From: Bifidobacterium subtile
GTDB lineage: Bacteria; Actinomycetota; Actinomycetes; Actinomycetales; Bifidobacteriaceae
Direction: 5' to 3'
Assembly: GCF_000741775.1 (NCBI RefSeq)
Contig: NZ_JGZR01000009.1
Span: 37,269 to 101,268, forward strand
Length of the DNA: 64,000 nt
Position 1 is the first letter of the stretch, and the number at the start of each line of letters is the position of its first letter. Both the position numbers and the translations under genes were made by a program. The notes beneath the pieces were generated by a model, which worked only from the letters and a program-made list of their open reading frames with translations, did not search any database and was not told the origin of the DNA. Shown piece by piece: positions 38,544 to 48,303 of this stretch.

Positions 38544-39083
38544 CTAGCCCATGTCGGCGTACACGCATAGCCAGCGACTTCCGGCGAGGCGAAGAATCAG
38601 ATTGACCCAGTAATTGCTCTGTCCGATGCCCAAGTGCACTGCCATATCGAGTTTCGTCTCCGAGACGAACACGCCGTGCATCGACAGCGGCACTGCAGGA
38701 AGATAGCGCAGCTGGGCCTTGAGATCCTCGTGGGTGCGCATGTGGTTATCCAGCAGATATGAAACGGTTTCCAGCCGTTTGAGACAGCTGTCGGTGACCG
38801 AACGCTGCAGACTGGAAGAAACCGGACGCCCTCGAATCATGTCGGCGATCAGGCAAGCCATTCTGCACGAGCGCGTGGCCAGCTCATTGCAATCCATGCT
38901 CTCGACTGCGTCTGCTGCCGCGCCGAAGCACCAGGAGATGTGATAGCTGACCGGCTCTCCAGAGAGCTCGAGCCTGATGAATCCGTCCTTGGCCGCAGGC
39001 CGGTCTCCGATCTTGGGTCGAGGCGCGTCTTTGACTGGCGCAACCGTGATGTCGTGATGCATGTGCTGGGTCATGGCAGCCAA
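38544..39083 (-). CDS. Rv3235 family-like protein
   Basis: 179 residues, no membrane segment. The arrangement GRPVSSSLQRSVTDSCLKRLE and, at the end, MHGVFVSETKLDMAVHLG followed by LRLAGSRWLCVYADMG resembles the actinobacterial Rv3235/DUF6459 proteins (R-P-x2-Q-L ... V-x-RLGxRWRxxxL). Function of that family is unknown; in mycobacteria it lies by secA2-type genes. The match is by eye, so it stays tentative. Confidence 0.6.
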   Translation of the reverse strand: MAAMTQHMHHDITVAPVKDAPRPKIGDRPAAKDGFIRLELSGEPVSYHISWCFGAAADAVESMDCNELATRSCRMACLIADMIRGRPVSSSLQRSVTDSCLKRLETVSYLLDNHMRTHEDLKAQLRYLPAVPLSMHGVFVSETKLDMAVHLGIGQSNYWVNLILRLAGSRWLCVYADMG

Positions 39084-39427
39084 CCCCTTTGGTCGAGTTC
39101 GCGCGATCTTCCTCCGTTGGAGAACCGCGCCTTAGGCCAAGCTCAGCACATCAGGACGAACACGTCAACCGAGACTCCAGAGATTGTGGATATGTGGATA
39201 ACTCATGAAGCCATGCGATGCCGTATGCGTCTGCACGCGGCCGCCACGCGACCCTTGCATTGTTTACGACGGCAGACGGCGCCAGCAGTCAAACAATGCA
39301 GAACCCCTGACGTTGGCGCGCTGCCTGCAGCGATGAATTCGGAAAATCGTCACAGGCAACTACGCCAACGGCAGGGGTTTCAAGCCCGTGCGCGTCGCGC
39401 TGCGGATTGCGAAAGCAGCGCAGCGGC
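39084..39427. repeat. Gene-free stretch with two inverted repeats
   Basis: TGCATTGTTT (39256-39265) pairs with AAACAATGCA (39291-39300). A second, larger pair has 17-bp arms with one mismatch: 39302-39318 against 39363-39379 (AACCCCTG-CGTTGGCG type), 44 bp apart, directly after the guaB3 stop on the minus strand. The second probably folds as the guaB3 terminator or is a transposon-end-like palindrome. The rest shows nothing. Confidence 0.55.
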
Positions 39428-40552
39428 TCACAGGTAGCGGTCTGGGGTAACCACGACCTGGCAGCGCTGGAAGCTTTTCACATCGACGTAGCCGGTCGTC
39501 GCCATCGCGCGCCGCAAGGCGCCGATGAAATTCGTCGTGCCATCGGCCTGATGGCTGGGACCGTAGAGAATCTCCTTGAGCGATCCCACGGTGCCCACGT
39601 CGCTGCGGAAGCCGCGCGGCAAGGTCTGATGGTGCGCCTCCGAACCCCAATGCTTGCCTTTGCCGGGAGCCTCGGCGGCCCGGGCCAACGCCGAACCGAG
39701 CATCACGGCGTCAGCGCCCATCGCCAGCGCCTTGACGAAATTGCCGGAGGTGCCCATGCCGCCGTCGGCGATGACCTGCACATAGCGCCCGCCGGATTCG
39801 TCCATATAGTCGCGGCGGGCCTCGGATACATCGGCTATCGCCGTGGCCATAGGGGCCTCGACGCCCAGCGTGTCGCGCGTGGCGGAGACCGCGCCGCCGC
39901 CGAAGCCCACGAGGACTCCCGCCGCGCCGGTGCGCATCAGGTGCAGGGCCGCCGTGTAGTTCGCCGCGCCGCCGACGATGACCGGCACATCGAGTTCGTA
40001 GATGAATTTCTTGAGATTGAGCGGCTCATGGCTCTTCGACACGTGCTCGGCCGAAACCACGGTGCCTCGAATGACGAAGAGATCGACGCCCGCCTCGACC
40101 ACCGTGGACGTGAATTCCTGCGTGCACTGCGGGGAGAGCGAGGCGGCGACGGTTACGCCGGCATCGCGTATCTCATGCAGCCGCTGCGCAATCAGCTCGG
40201 CCTTCATCGGCTCGGCATAGATCTCCTGCATGCGGGCGATAGCCTTATCAGCCGGAAGCTGCGATATCTCGTCCAGCAGCGGTTCAGGATCCTCGTAGCG
40301 CGTCCACAGACCTTCGAGATCCAGCACGCCCAACGCGCCAAGCCGGCCCATCTCGATGACGGTCGCCGGGCTGCTCACCGAATCCATCGGCGCGCCAAGT
40401 ACCGGAACGTCGAACTCGTAGGCATCCACCTGCCATGCCGTCGAAACGTCCTCTGGATCGCGCGTGCGCCGAGACGGCATGATGGCCACATCATCCAGAG
40501 AATAGGCCAAGTGGCCCTTTTTGCCCAAACCGATTTCAATTTCCTGAGACAT
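39428..40552 (-). CDS. guaB3: GuaB3-family IMP dehydrogenase-related protein
   Basis: 374 residues from ATG 40552. TIM barrel of the IMPDH/GMPR superfamily without CBS domains: IEIGLGKKGHLAYSLDDVAI, VLGAPMDSVSSPATVIEMGRLG, DVPVIVGGAANYTAAL, VIADGGMGTSGNFVKALAMGADAVMLG, GALRRAMATTGYVDVKSFQ. The loop that carries the catalytic Cys in canonical IMPDH (GxGSICTT) reads GFGGGAVSATRD here and has no Cys. GuaB3 is widespread in Actinobacteria; its exact reaction is not settled for this lineage. Confidence 0.9.
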   Translation of the reverse strand: MSQEIEIGLGKKGHLAYSLDDVAIMPSRRTRDPEDVSTAWQVDAYEFDVPVLGAPMDSVSSPATVIEMGRLGALGVLDLEGLWTRYEDPEPLLDEISQLPADKAIARMQEIYAEPMKAELIAQRLHEIRDAGVTVAASLSPQCTQEFTSTVVEAGVDLFVIRGTVVSAEHVSKSHEPLNLKKFIYELDVPVIVGGAANYTAALHLMRTGAAGVLVGFGGGAVSATRDTLGVEAPMATAIADVSEARRDYMDESGGRYVQVIADGGMGTSGNFVKALAMGADAVMLGSALARAAEAPGKGKHWGSEAHHQTLPRGFRSDVGTVGSLKEILYGPSHQADGTTNFIGALRRAMATTGYVDVKSFQRCQVVVTPDRYL

Positions 40553-40716
40553 ATGAGCCAAGGCTAATGCCGGGTTGTGACGAAGTCGCGGCGCGTGTCC
40601 ATGCGCGGGAGGAAACAGCCTTGGAAACAGCGGTCATGATATCGTGCACGTATTCGTTACGCCGATGCGCTATGACTGTAGCGAATATGTACAACTCCTA
40701 GGAAGGGCACACAGCT

Positions 40717-41934
40717 ATGTCCAAAATCAAGGTCGAAGGGTCCGTCGTCGAACTCGACGGCGACGAGATGACCCGCATCATCTGGAGCGATATCCGAGAG
40801 CGGCTCATCAAGCCGTATCTCGACGTCGATCTCGAATACTACGACTTGGGCCTCGAAAACCGAGACGCCACTGACGATCAGGTGACCATCGACGCGGCCG
40901 AGGCGATCAAGCGCACGCATGTGGGCGTCAAATGCGCCACGATCACGCCGGACGAGGCGCGTGTCGAGGAGTTTGGGCTCAAGAAGATGTGGAAGTCGCC
41001 CAACGGCACGATCCGCAACATTCTCGGCGGCACGATCTTCCGCGAGCCCATCGTCATCTCGAACATCCCGCGGCTCGTTCCCGGCTGGACCAAGCCGATC
41101 ATCGTGGCCCGCCACGCCTTCGGCGACCAGTACAAGGCCACTGATTTCAAGATCGACCGGCCGGGCCGCCTCACCGTCTCCTTCACCCCCGAGGACGGCA
41201 GCGAGCCGATCGAGCACGTGGTCTTCGACTACCCCGGCGGCGGCGTCGCGCAGGTGCAGTACAACCTCGACGAATCCATCCGCGGCTTCGCCCGCGCCTG
41301 CTTCAACTACGGCCTGCTGCGCCACTACCCGGTGTACCTGTCGACGAAGAACACGATTCTCAAAGCCTATGACGGCGAGTTCAAGGATATCTTCGCAGAA
41401 GTTTTCGAGACCGAGTACAAGGCCCGTTATGAGGCCGAAAGCTTGAGCTACGAGCACCGGCTCATCGACGACATGGTGGCCAGCTCGCTCAAATGGCACG
41501 GCGGCTACGTGTGGGCCTGCAAGAACTACGACGGCGACGTGCAGTCCGACACCGTGGCGCAGGGCTTCGGCTCGCTGGGCCTGATGACCTCGGTGCTGAT
41601 GACCCCTGACGGGCAGACCGTCGAGGCCGAGGCCGCGCACGGCACCGTGACCAGGCACTATCGCCGCTGGCAGAAAGGCGAGCAGACCTCGACCAACCCG
41701 ATCGCCTCGATCTACGCATGGACCGGCGGCCTCAAGCACCGCGCCAAGCTCGACGGCACGCCCGAAGTCGAGCGCTTCGCCTCGACGCTCGAACAGGTCA
41801 TCATCTCCACCGTCGAATCCGGCAGGATGACCAAGGACCTGGCGCTGCTCGTCGGCCCTGACCAGCCGTGGCTCGACACCGAAGGGTTCATGGATGCGCT
41901 GGATGACGAACTGGCGAAGGCCTTGTCGGACTGA
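40717..41934 (+). CDS. icd: NADP-dependent isocitrate dehydrogenase
   Basis: 405 residues, the dimeric eukaryote-like NADP type. Oxidative decarboxylation of isocitrate to 2-oxoglutarate, the main source of 2-oxoglutarate for glutamate synthesis in organisms with a broken TCA cycle. Visible: [71 protein letters not shown] (metal-binding Asp residues), [20 protein letters not shown] precedes the ATG. A strong terminator follows. Confidence 0.96.
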   Translation: MSKIKVEGSVVELDGDEMTRIIWSDIRERLIKPYLDVDLEYYDLGLENRDATDDQVTIDAAEAIKRTHVGVKCATITPDEARVEEFGLKKMWKSPNGTIRNILGGTIFREPIVISNIPRLVPGWTKPIIVARHAFGDQYKATDFKIDRPGRLTVSFTPEDGSEPIEHVVFDYPGGGVAQVQYNLDESIRGFARACFNYGLLRHYPVYLSTKNTILKAYDGEFKDIFAEVFETEYKARYEAESLSYEHRLIDDMVASSLKWHGGYVWACKNYDGDVQSDTVAQGFGSLGLMTSVLMTPDGQTVEAEAAHGTVTRHYRRWQKGEQTSTNPIASIYAWTGGLKHRAKLDGTPEVERFASTLEQVIISTVESGRMTKDLALLVGPDQPWLDTEGFMDALDDELAKALSD

Positions 41935-42002
41935 CGGCATCGTCTCGTAGAGAGCTTCGTCTCGCCGGTTATGGTAAGTCGTTGCTGATGGCAGTGGAAT
42001 AT

Positions 42003-42053
42003 GCCGGATCGGCTGGCTCGATGCTTGGGCATCGTGAGCGGATCCGGCTTTTT
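42003..42053 (+). terminator. Rho-independent terminator of icd
   Basis: GCCGGATC (42003-42010) pairs with GATCCGGC (42041-42048), with an inner CTCGATGC/GCATCG stem, and is followed by TTTTT (42049-42053). Confidence 0.8.
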
Positions 42054-42313
42054 CATGCCATGCCATGCTTCGATATTCTCTTTTCGGGATCGCAATGGCG
42101 CACTCTCTGTATCCGTCTGCCCGTCTGCCCGTCTGTCTATCTGCAGGTTAGGTTTGGCCGCGCAAAACGTCTTTCCCGTGAGCGTTTCCATGCAGCCGAC
42201 TTTTTAGAAAGTGACTTCCGGGAGCGCTGCGGCTAGACTCGATATGGTCATATCGCGCCGGGAAATTGGCACTGGGCGAAAGACGACGACATTATGGGAC
42301 GACTGGGTAAAGG
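42054..42313. other. Region upstream of the lipoprotein gene
   Basis: About 260 bp, no gene. A run of short repeats (CCCGTCTG, three times near 42118-42140) is visible. The promoter of the lipoprotein gene probably lies here; I cannot place it. Confidence 0.4.
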
Positions 42314-43939
42314 ATGATCGTGCGAAGGAAGACCGTGCAGAAGAAGATCGTGCGAACGCTGGCAGCCGCACGATGCCGCATGAGCCGGCTCGTGGCATTT
42401 CTCGTCGCTGCGGGGATGATGGCTGGTCTTGGGGCTTGCTCGCCGTCCAACGGCACGACCACACAGGTCACGCATACATCGTCGCCGCTCGGCTCGGTGG
42501 CAGTTTTTCTTCCATCCGATGGACTCACCGTCTCGCAGCATACCCCGCTGAATAAATGGACGAAACTCGCTCCGGAGCTGACCAAATCACTTGAAGACAG
42601 AGGATTCTCCCGTGATGCCGTTACCGTCACGACTTCAGATAGCTTCGACAGGCAGAGCCGTGACATTCAGGATTATGTGGTGAACACGTTGTCCGCTACG
42701 GGCAGCAGCGCCAAGAAGCCGTCAGCATCGAAACCGTCGGCATCATCGCAATCGGCACGGCAAGACGCTTCCAATGCGACGCTTATCGTGGCACCAGTCG
42801 TGCAGACGGAAAACGCGGACACCCAATATGGCGACTATGCCAGCCATTCGGTCGCATGGGATGCCGACAGCGGTAAATCGGGCGGGTCCGGCAGCTCAGG
42901 CAAATCGGGTGATGCCGACGCCGCGGCCGCTCTTCGGCAGTCTGGCGATCGCTTGGTTTCGGCACTCAAGCTGGCCCGTGAATCCGGCGTGCATGTCATG
43001 GTGCTGTCGAATCCGATACAGGGTTTCACGCCTGATGTTTTCGTGCAGATGTCCACTGCCGAGCAAATTGGCTCTATCCAGGCTCGGCTGCTGGTCAACA
43101 AACTGCAGCTGGACAAGGTCTCCCGAGACAATCCTAAATCGGTCGAGGTGCTGCTGCCTCGCACTGCCGCGGGAGATGACGATCAGGATGATTTCGCCGC
43201 CGAGGCGTTCAGCGGCATTTGGAAGGTTCTGGGTCCTTATGTCGCTGCCGGCAAGGTCGTCAGCCCGTCCGGCTCTCTGAACGCGGAAACGACGGCCAAG
43301 GATTGGCAGGACAGCGCTTTCGTCGCAAGCAAGCCGCAGCAGGTCAAGGACGAGCTTGCCGGCCGTCTGGGTATGGAGCAGAGGAAGACATCGCATACGC
43401 GCATCGACGGCATCATTGCGATGAACGATTTCGTCGCTTCAGGAGCCATGGATGAGCTGGACACGTTGCAGTACGCCGGCTCGGCTGCCGACGTCAATCC
43501 GTCGATCACGATTTCCGGCGTTCTGAACAATATGGCAGGCAAGAAGGATCTTTTGCGCAGCCCTGTGCCGGATCCTGCGAAACGGCCCACGCCGAGCGAC
43601 GAAAGCGACACGCCGCAAAGCGTCGAGAAAACCAATTCCCGCTGGCCCATCATCACCGGGTACGGCGCCTATCTTGACACGATTCCGCAAGTAGTGAACG
43701 GCAAGCTGTGGATGACTGCGCTCGAAGACCGACAGACTCTGGCCGCCGACGTCGCGCAGGCGTGCGAACGGCTCAGCCACGGGCAGTCGGCCGACAAGCT
43801 GCCATTCGTGAAGGCGACTGATGTCAACGGCGTGAAAATTCCCACGATCCAGGAGCAGCTGTTGGCCGTCAGCGCAAGCAACCTCAAGAAAACGCTTATC
43901 GACCCGGGATACATCACCCTCGCCGAGGCAGGTCTCTGA
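42314..43939 (+). CDS. Lipoprotein, periplasmic-binding-protein-like
   Basis: 541 residues. The signal peptide ends at a lipobox, MMAGLGAC, with Cys42 if the ATG at 42314 is used or Cys20 from the ATG at 42380. A Ser/Lys/Gly-rich linker near residues 130-200 is followed by a domain like type 1 periplasmic sugar-binding proteins (VHVMVLSNPIQGF, IDGIIAMNDFVASGAMDEL, WPIITGYGAYLDTIPQVVNGKLWMTAL). No transporter genes lie beside it, so its partner is unknown. The product should be lipidated by the Lgt encoded at 22307. Confidence 0.8.
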   Translation: MIVRRKTVQKKIVRTLAAARCRMSRLVAFLVAAGMMAGLGACSPSNGTTTQVTHTSSPLGSVAVFLPSDGLTVSQHTPLNKWTKLAPELTKSLEDRGFSRDAVTVTTSDSFDRQSRDIQDYVVNTLSATGSSAKKPSASKPSASSQSARQDASNATLIVAPVVQTENADTQYGDYASHSVAWDADSGKSGGSGSSGKSGDADAAAALRQSGDRLVSALKLARESGVHVMVLSNPIQGFTPDVFVQMSTAEQIGSIQARLLVNKLQLDKVSRDNPKSVEVLLPRTAAGDDDQDDFAAEAFSGIWKVLGPYVAAGKVVSPSGSLNAETTAKDWQDSAFVASKPQQVKDELAGRLGMEQRKTSHTRIDGIIAMNDFVASGAMDELDTLQYAGSAADVNPSITISGVLNNMAGKKDLLRSPVPDPAKRPTPSDESDTPQSVEKTNSRWPIITGYGAYLDTIPQVVNGKLWMTALEDRQTLAADVAQACERLSHGQSADKLPFVKATDVNGVKIPTIQEQLLAVSASNLKKTLIDPGYITLAEAGL

Positions 43940-43980
43940 TGTGACCCTGTTGCGCAGAAAGGCTCCGCAACGGCGTCACA
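43940..43980. terminator. Hairpin between convergent genes
   Basis: TGTGACCCTGTTGCG and CGCAACGGCGTCACA pair with two mismatches between the lipoprotein stop and the end of the second acyl-CoA synthetase gene. Likely terminates in both directions. Confidence 0.55.
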
Positions 43981-44012
43981 TTCGTCGCCCCGCGCTTGGA
44001 AAATAGAAAAAT

Positions 44013-45830
44013 CTAGGCCTTGCGCGGTTTGTAGATCACCGTGTCGATCAGTTCGCGGTAATGGTCGGTGATGACTTGCCGCTTTGCCTTGAGACTGGGA
44101 GTGATCATGCCGTTGCCCTCGGTGAATTCGTCGGGCACGATTTCGAATTTTCGGATGGATTCGGCCCGCGATACCAGTTCGTTGGCTTTGTTGACCGCGC
44201 GTTCCACTTCGGCGTACACGATCGGGTTCTTGCTGGCCTGGGCAAGATTCTGCACTTCCTTCGCGCCCTCTGCGCGCAGCCAAAGGTTCGTCTCGTCCAA
44301 GTCGAGCGCGATGATCGCGGCGATGAAGGGTTTGCGATCCCCCACTACGACGCACTGGCTGACCACTGGCGAGGTCATCACGCTGGATTCCATCTCGACC
44401 GGCGACACGTTCTTGCCTCCGGCGGTGATGATCAGGTCCTTCTTGCGGCCGGTCAATCTGATGAAGCCATCGTCATCGATCGTGCCCAGGTCGCCGGTAT
44501 GCAGCCATCCGTCGACAATCTGTTCTCGGGTCACTTCCGGCTGATTATGGTAGCCGACGCACACCGAACGGCCTTTGATGCACAGCTCGCCCTCGTCATC
44601 CACGCCAACGGTGACGCCTTGGAACGGAAGCCCTACCGTGCCGATGCGGTAGCCGTCCGTGGGATTGACCGCACACGGCGCACAGGTTTCCGTCATGCCG
44701 TAGCCTTCAAGCAGCGGCAGGCCGACGCCGTTGAAGAAGTGCGCGATGGAGGTGTCCAAAGGGGCACCGCCCGACACCGCGTATTCCACTTTGCCGCCGA
44801 AGACTTCCATAATCGAACGGTATACCAGCTTGTTATAGACGGCGTGCTTCACCTTGAACCACAGCGGCATCGTCTCGCCCGACTGCTGCATGCGGGACCA
44901 TTCGCGTGCGACCTGAGTCGCCCGGGAGAACACGCGCCCCGTCAGTCCGGCGCCTGCTTTCTGCGATGCGGCATTGTATATCTTCTCGAAGATGCGTGGC
45001 ACGGCCAAAATGAAGGTCGGTTTGAACGCGCCGAAATCGGCGAGGATGGTTTTGAGATTGCTGGACAGGCCGAGCGTCACGTTGCCGGCGAAGCAGACGT
45101 ACTGCAGATAGCGCGCGAAAACATGCGCCAAGGGCAGGAACAGCAACAGGCGGCGATTCGGCTTGTCTACGACGTCGGGCATGGTATGCACGCCCGAAAG
45201 CGTGATGAATATGAAGTTCGCGTGCGACAGCTCAATGCCCTTGGGAGTGCCCGTGGACCCGGAAGTGTAGACGATCGTGGCGAGATCCGAGCCTTTGACC
45301 GCCTGCTCGCGTTCGTTGAACTCCTCGTCGCTTATTCCGTGACCAAACGCCGCAATGGTGTCGAGTGCTCCGAAGTCAAAGACATATACGTCCTTCAACG
45401 CCTGGCAATCCTGACGGACCAGCTCGATCTTGTCTCGTTGCGTGTCATCCTCAGCGAAGGCCATGGACACGTTCGCGTCGTTGAATATCGTTTTCACCTG
45501 CATCGGCGAGTTGGTCTCATACACCGGCACCGTGAGCGCGCCGATGGACATGATCGCCATGTCGAGCGCCGTCCACTGCCATGAGGTATGCGCGATGATA
45601 GCCACTGAGTCCCCCGGCATGATGCCGCGTGCGATCAGCCCTTTCGCAAGCTCGATAACCTTCTGTGTGAATTCGGCGGCAGTGAAGGAATGCCATGCGC
45701 CCTCCGCCCCCGCATATTCGACCAGCGAATCGTTGGGGGCGCGCTGCGCGCGCTCCTGCAGAATCGAGAACAGGTTCCGGTCGCTATCGATCGGCTCCTC
45801 AAGGGCACGCGTAAACTCCTGCTGCATCAT
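44013..45830 (-). CDS. Long-chain acyl-CoA synthetase (AMP-forming), second paralogue
   Basis: 605 residues (start could be the second ATG, 45827). Motifs: TSGSTGTPKGIELSHANF, GYGMTETCAPCAVNP, WLHTGDLGTIDDDGFIRLTGRKKD, ITAGGKNVSP, and C-terminal VPDEFTEGNGMITPSLKAKRQ. It is of normal family length, without the long tail of the paralogue at 36277, and about half of the visible motif residues agree. AGGGAG lies upstream. Likely membrane-lipid precursor activation. Confidence 0.92.
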   Translation of the reverse strand: MMQQEFTRALEEPIDSDRNLFSILQERAQRAPNDSLVEYAGAEGAWHSFTAAEFTQKVIELAKGLIARGIMPGDSVAIIAHTSWQWTALDMAIMSIGALTVPVYETNSPMQVKTIFNDANVSMAFAEDDTQRDKIELVRQDCQALKDVYVFDFGALDTIAAFGHGISDEEFNEREQAVKGSDLATIVYTSGSTGTPKGIELSHANFIFITLSGVHTMPDVVDKPNRRLLLFLPLAHVFARYLQYVCFAGNVTLGLSSNLKTILADFGAFKPTFILAVPRIFEKIYNAASQKAGAGLTGRVFSRATQVAREWSRMQQSGETMPLWFKVKHAVYNKLVYRSIMEVFGGKVEYAVSGGAPLDTSIAHFFNGVGLPLLEGYGMTETCAPCAVNPTDGYRIGTVGLPFQGVTVGVDDEGELCIKGRSVCVGYHNQPEVTREQIVDGWLHTGDLGTIDDDGFIRLTGRKKDLIITAGGKNVSPVEMESSVMTSPVVSQCVVVGDRKPFIAAIIALDLDETNLWLRAEGAKEVQNLAQASKNPIVYAEVERAVNKANELVSRAESIRKFEIVPDEFTEGNGMITPSLKAKRQVITDHYRELIDTVIYKPRKA

Positions 45831-45951
45831 TCTCCCTGACTATAGAATAGATAAGTCCTCTTGTATGCTACCCCAAGGTATCGGAATTCGTCGTCTTTGA
45901 TTATCTCCCGTTCATGGTCTCGCCCCTTTTACTGCCGCCATGCACGCCGGG

Positions 45952-46860
45952 TTATGGCAGCAGCCCGATTCTGCGGCCCTGCACCATCGCCGCCGGATCC
46001 ACATACTTGCCTTTGCCTCGCTTCAGACCCCAATGGACGCATACCGACAAGCAGTGATCTGATTCGCCTTGCACTTGGGCGAAGACGTCACCGCGCCTGA
46101 CGCTCGCTCCTACTGCACGGCTGCTTACCGCCGGCTCGAAGGTGGAGGTCAGCGCTCCGTGCCGGATGGTGACCACTGATTTGCCGGCTACGCTGCCCGC
46201 GAAGGCGATGACCCCATCAGCCGGCGCCATCAGCTCGTCATGCATGTCGGTGCGCAGATCGATTCCTCGATGCCCGGCATCCCAGTCATGCTCGAGTTTG
46301 TCGAATCCTCTGAGGATCTCCGGATTCTTCACTGGCCAGCGATATCGCACCGGACACCGTCGCAGCGCCGCATGATATTCGACCAGCAGCATATCTTCGG
46401 ATAACGCCATATATTGGGATGAGGCCGCCTGTTTAGGCGGCTCCGCGTATTGAGCTGGCACTGCGTGCTTGGGTTGCGCTGCGTATTTGGATGGCACTGC
46501 GTGTCTAGGTCGCGTTGCGTATTCGGATAGCGCCGTGTATTCGGCCGCCAGGTAACTGGACGATGTCTCGCACGGCCCACCTGGCACTGTCGCATAAGCT
46601 GGCGCTATGGGCCGATTCGTCGTCAGAACCGGCAGCGGCTCGAATCCCATGCCTGATGCGGAGGCACGACCAGACGGCAACGCCAAACCTGCCAGCAGCA
46701 TCGAAAAAGTAATCACGGCGGTCGCAAGCACCGTGAGCATATGCGAGAGCCGCGCATGCTCTCGACGCTCTTCGCTGATCTTTTCGCGGTACCGTCGTCT
46801 CTTTGTTTGCCGGATCCGCTGGGTCTGCTGGCGTTTCAGCATCGTAACGCGCTTGTCCAC
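45952..46860 (-). CDS. M23-like peptidase with altered active site
   Basis: 302 residues from GTG 46860 (AAGGAG in front). Basic N-terminus, one hydrophobic segment (41-62), then an exported domain. Residues ~105-150 hold an 11-residue tandem repeat (EYATRPRHAVP, KYAAQPKHAVP, QYAEPPKQAAS). The C-terminal M23 fold shows HxxxD as H197-R-G-I-D201 and a late VHWGL, but the catalytic HxH pair is C274-V-H276. The first His is replaced by Cys, so hydrolysis may be impaired; it may serve as a cell-wall-binding or regulatory protein. EamA-type exporter on the other strand. Confidence 0.8.
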   Translation of the reverse strand: MDKRVTMLKRQQTQRIRQTKRRRYREKISEERREHARLSHMLTVLATAVITFSMLLAGLALPSGRASASGMGFEPLPVLTTNRPIAPAYATVPGGPCETSSSYLAAEYTALSEYATRPRHAVPSKYAAQPKHAVPAQYAEPPKQAASSQYMALSEDMLLVEYHAALRRCPVRYRWPVKNPEILRGFDKLEHDWDAGHRGIDLRTDMHDELMAPADGVIAFAGSVAGKSVVTIRHGALTSTFEPAVSSRAVGASVRRGDVFAQVQGESDHCLSVCVHWGLKRGKGKYVDPAAMVQGRRIGLLP

Positions 46861-47139
46861 TTCTCAACTCCTTCGCTTGCAACGGTCTGCGTGGACACCA
46901 TTGTTCATGAACTTTTGCGAGAAAGCATGCCGGGCAGGGCTATGTGGTCGAAGGCTTGGAGTTATCCACATTGCCGGAGTGTCGAATCGTGTCGGACATT
47001 GGGGAATGCCGTCGCCTCTCATGGCGAGCCATGGCGATTGCCTAGGCATGTCAGTGCGAAAACCGTGCGGACAGCGCCGTGGCACTCGAAAGGACATTGC
47101 GCCGCAGCGCACTTCCATGAGTCATGCGACAATGTTCGC

Positions 47140-48051
47140 GTGCGTAACTTGAAGAGGGCGGGCCTGCTCATGGCGTCCGCAGGTCCGTTTCTGTGGGGAA
47201 GCTCAGGAACGGTGGCGCAGCATCTCTTCGAACAGTCTCAGGTTTCCGTCGGCTGGCTAACCGCCATGCGCATGACGTTCACCGGGGTGTTCCTGCTGAT
47301 ATTCGCTATCTGCCTGCGCAAGGACATATGGTCGATCTTCACCGATTGGCGCAGCGTTGTGCGGCTGCTGCTCTTCACGGTGTTCGGCATGACCAGCGTG
47401 CAGCTGACATACTTCATGGCGATCAGCACCGGCAATGCCGCCACCGCCACGATTCTGCAATACCTCTCCCCCGTCATGATCATTCTGCTGCTCTCGCTGC
47501 GCAACCTGCGACTGCCGGGCAAGTTTGACACCCTATCCGTGGCTGTCGCAGTCGCGGGAACCGCGTTGATCGTCACACAAGGCAATGTCAACACGCTGGC
47601 AGTGCCGCCTGCGGCAATCGTTTGGGGGTTGCTCGCAGCAGTTGGCGCGGCGGCCTACACGTTGCTGCCTCGCGGACTCTTGCTGCGCTACGGCGCGCTG
47701 CCGGTCGTGGGCTGGTCGATGCTGTTCGGCGGTCTGATCACGCAGCTGGTGTACCGGCCGTGGACTCAGCATGTGCCGCTGGACGCAATCGGGGCGCTGG
47801 AGGTGTCGTTCATCGTTGTCTTCGGCACGATGGCCGCATTCCTGCTGTATCTGCAAAGCCTCAAATACATCGAGGCGACCACGGCCAGCATCCTCGGCGC
47901 CATCGAGCCGCTGTCCGCCGCGATTCTCGGATTCCTGTTCCTGGGAACGACGTTCAACTGGTATGGCATCATCGGCATCGCCATGGTCATCGCCGTGACC
48001 TTCATCCAGTTCATCGCGTACAAGAAGAGGCCGCCGCTGCAGCGGGACTGA
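47140..48051 (+). CDS. DMT-superfamily (EamA) transporter
   Basis: 303 residues from GTG 47140; ATG at 47170 is the other choice. Ten hydrophobic segments in two EamA repeats, e.g. LLMASAGPFLWGSSG, MTFTGVFLLIFAI, TILQYLSPVMIILLL, and in the second half PAAIVWGLLAAVGAAAYTLLP, FIVVFGTMAAFLLYLQSL, EPLSAAILGFLFLG. The E-P-L/S-P motif near the last-but-two helix is typical of the drug/metabolite transporter superfamily. Substrate unknown, likely an amino acid or metabolite exporter. Confidence 0.88.
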   Translation: MRNLKRAGLLMASAGPFLWGSSGTVAQHLFEQSQVSVGWLTAMRMTFTGVFLLIFAICLRKDIWSIFTDWRSVVRLLLFTVFGMTSVQLTYFMAISTGNAATATILQYLSPVMIILLLSLRNLRLPGKFDTLSVAVAVAGTALIVTQGNVNTLAVPPAAIVWGLLAAVGAAAYTLLPRGLLLRYGALPVVGWSMLFGGLITQLVYRPWTQHVPLDAIGALEVSFIVVFGTMAAFLLYLQSLKYIEATTASILGAIEPLSAAILGFLFLGTTFNWYGIIGIAMVIAVTFIQFIAYKKRPPLQRD

Positions 48052-48055
48052 GCGG

Positions 48056-48250
48056 GTGATGAGCTTCTCCCGTCTCGGCACGCAGGCGCTGCTGCAGTAT
48101 TACATGTTCCCGAGCCTGGGCTTCGGCGGCTACCGGCGCGTTCAGCAGTCCTCGCGCGGTGTGGCCACCTACGTGCCAGCGGAAATCGGCAAGCTGGACG
48201 ATTTCACGCTGCGGAATGACGGGGGGTCGGATATCCTCGTCTTCGCATAG
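48056..48250 (+). pseudogene. Short open frame, possible gene remnant
   Basis: 64 residues, MMSFSRLGTQALLQYYMF followed by a compact C-terminus (GKLDDFTLRNDGGSDILVFA). No family recognised and no ribosome-binding site. It fills most of the gap between the exporter and the ABC genes, and its composition is protein-like, so it may be the tail of a lost gene. Low confidence. Confidence 0.25.
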
Positions 48251-48303
48251 CCGCTGAGCGAACGTCCCGAGAGCCAATGGGACCTGTACGATCTGCACGA
48301 TCG

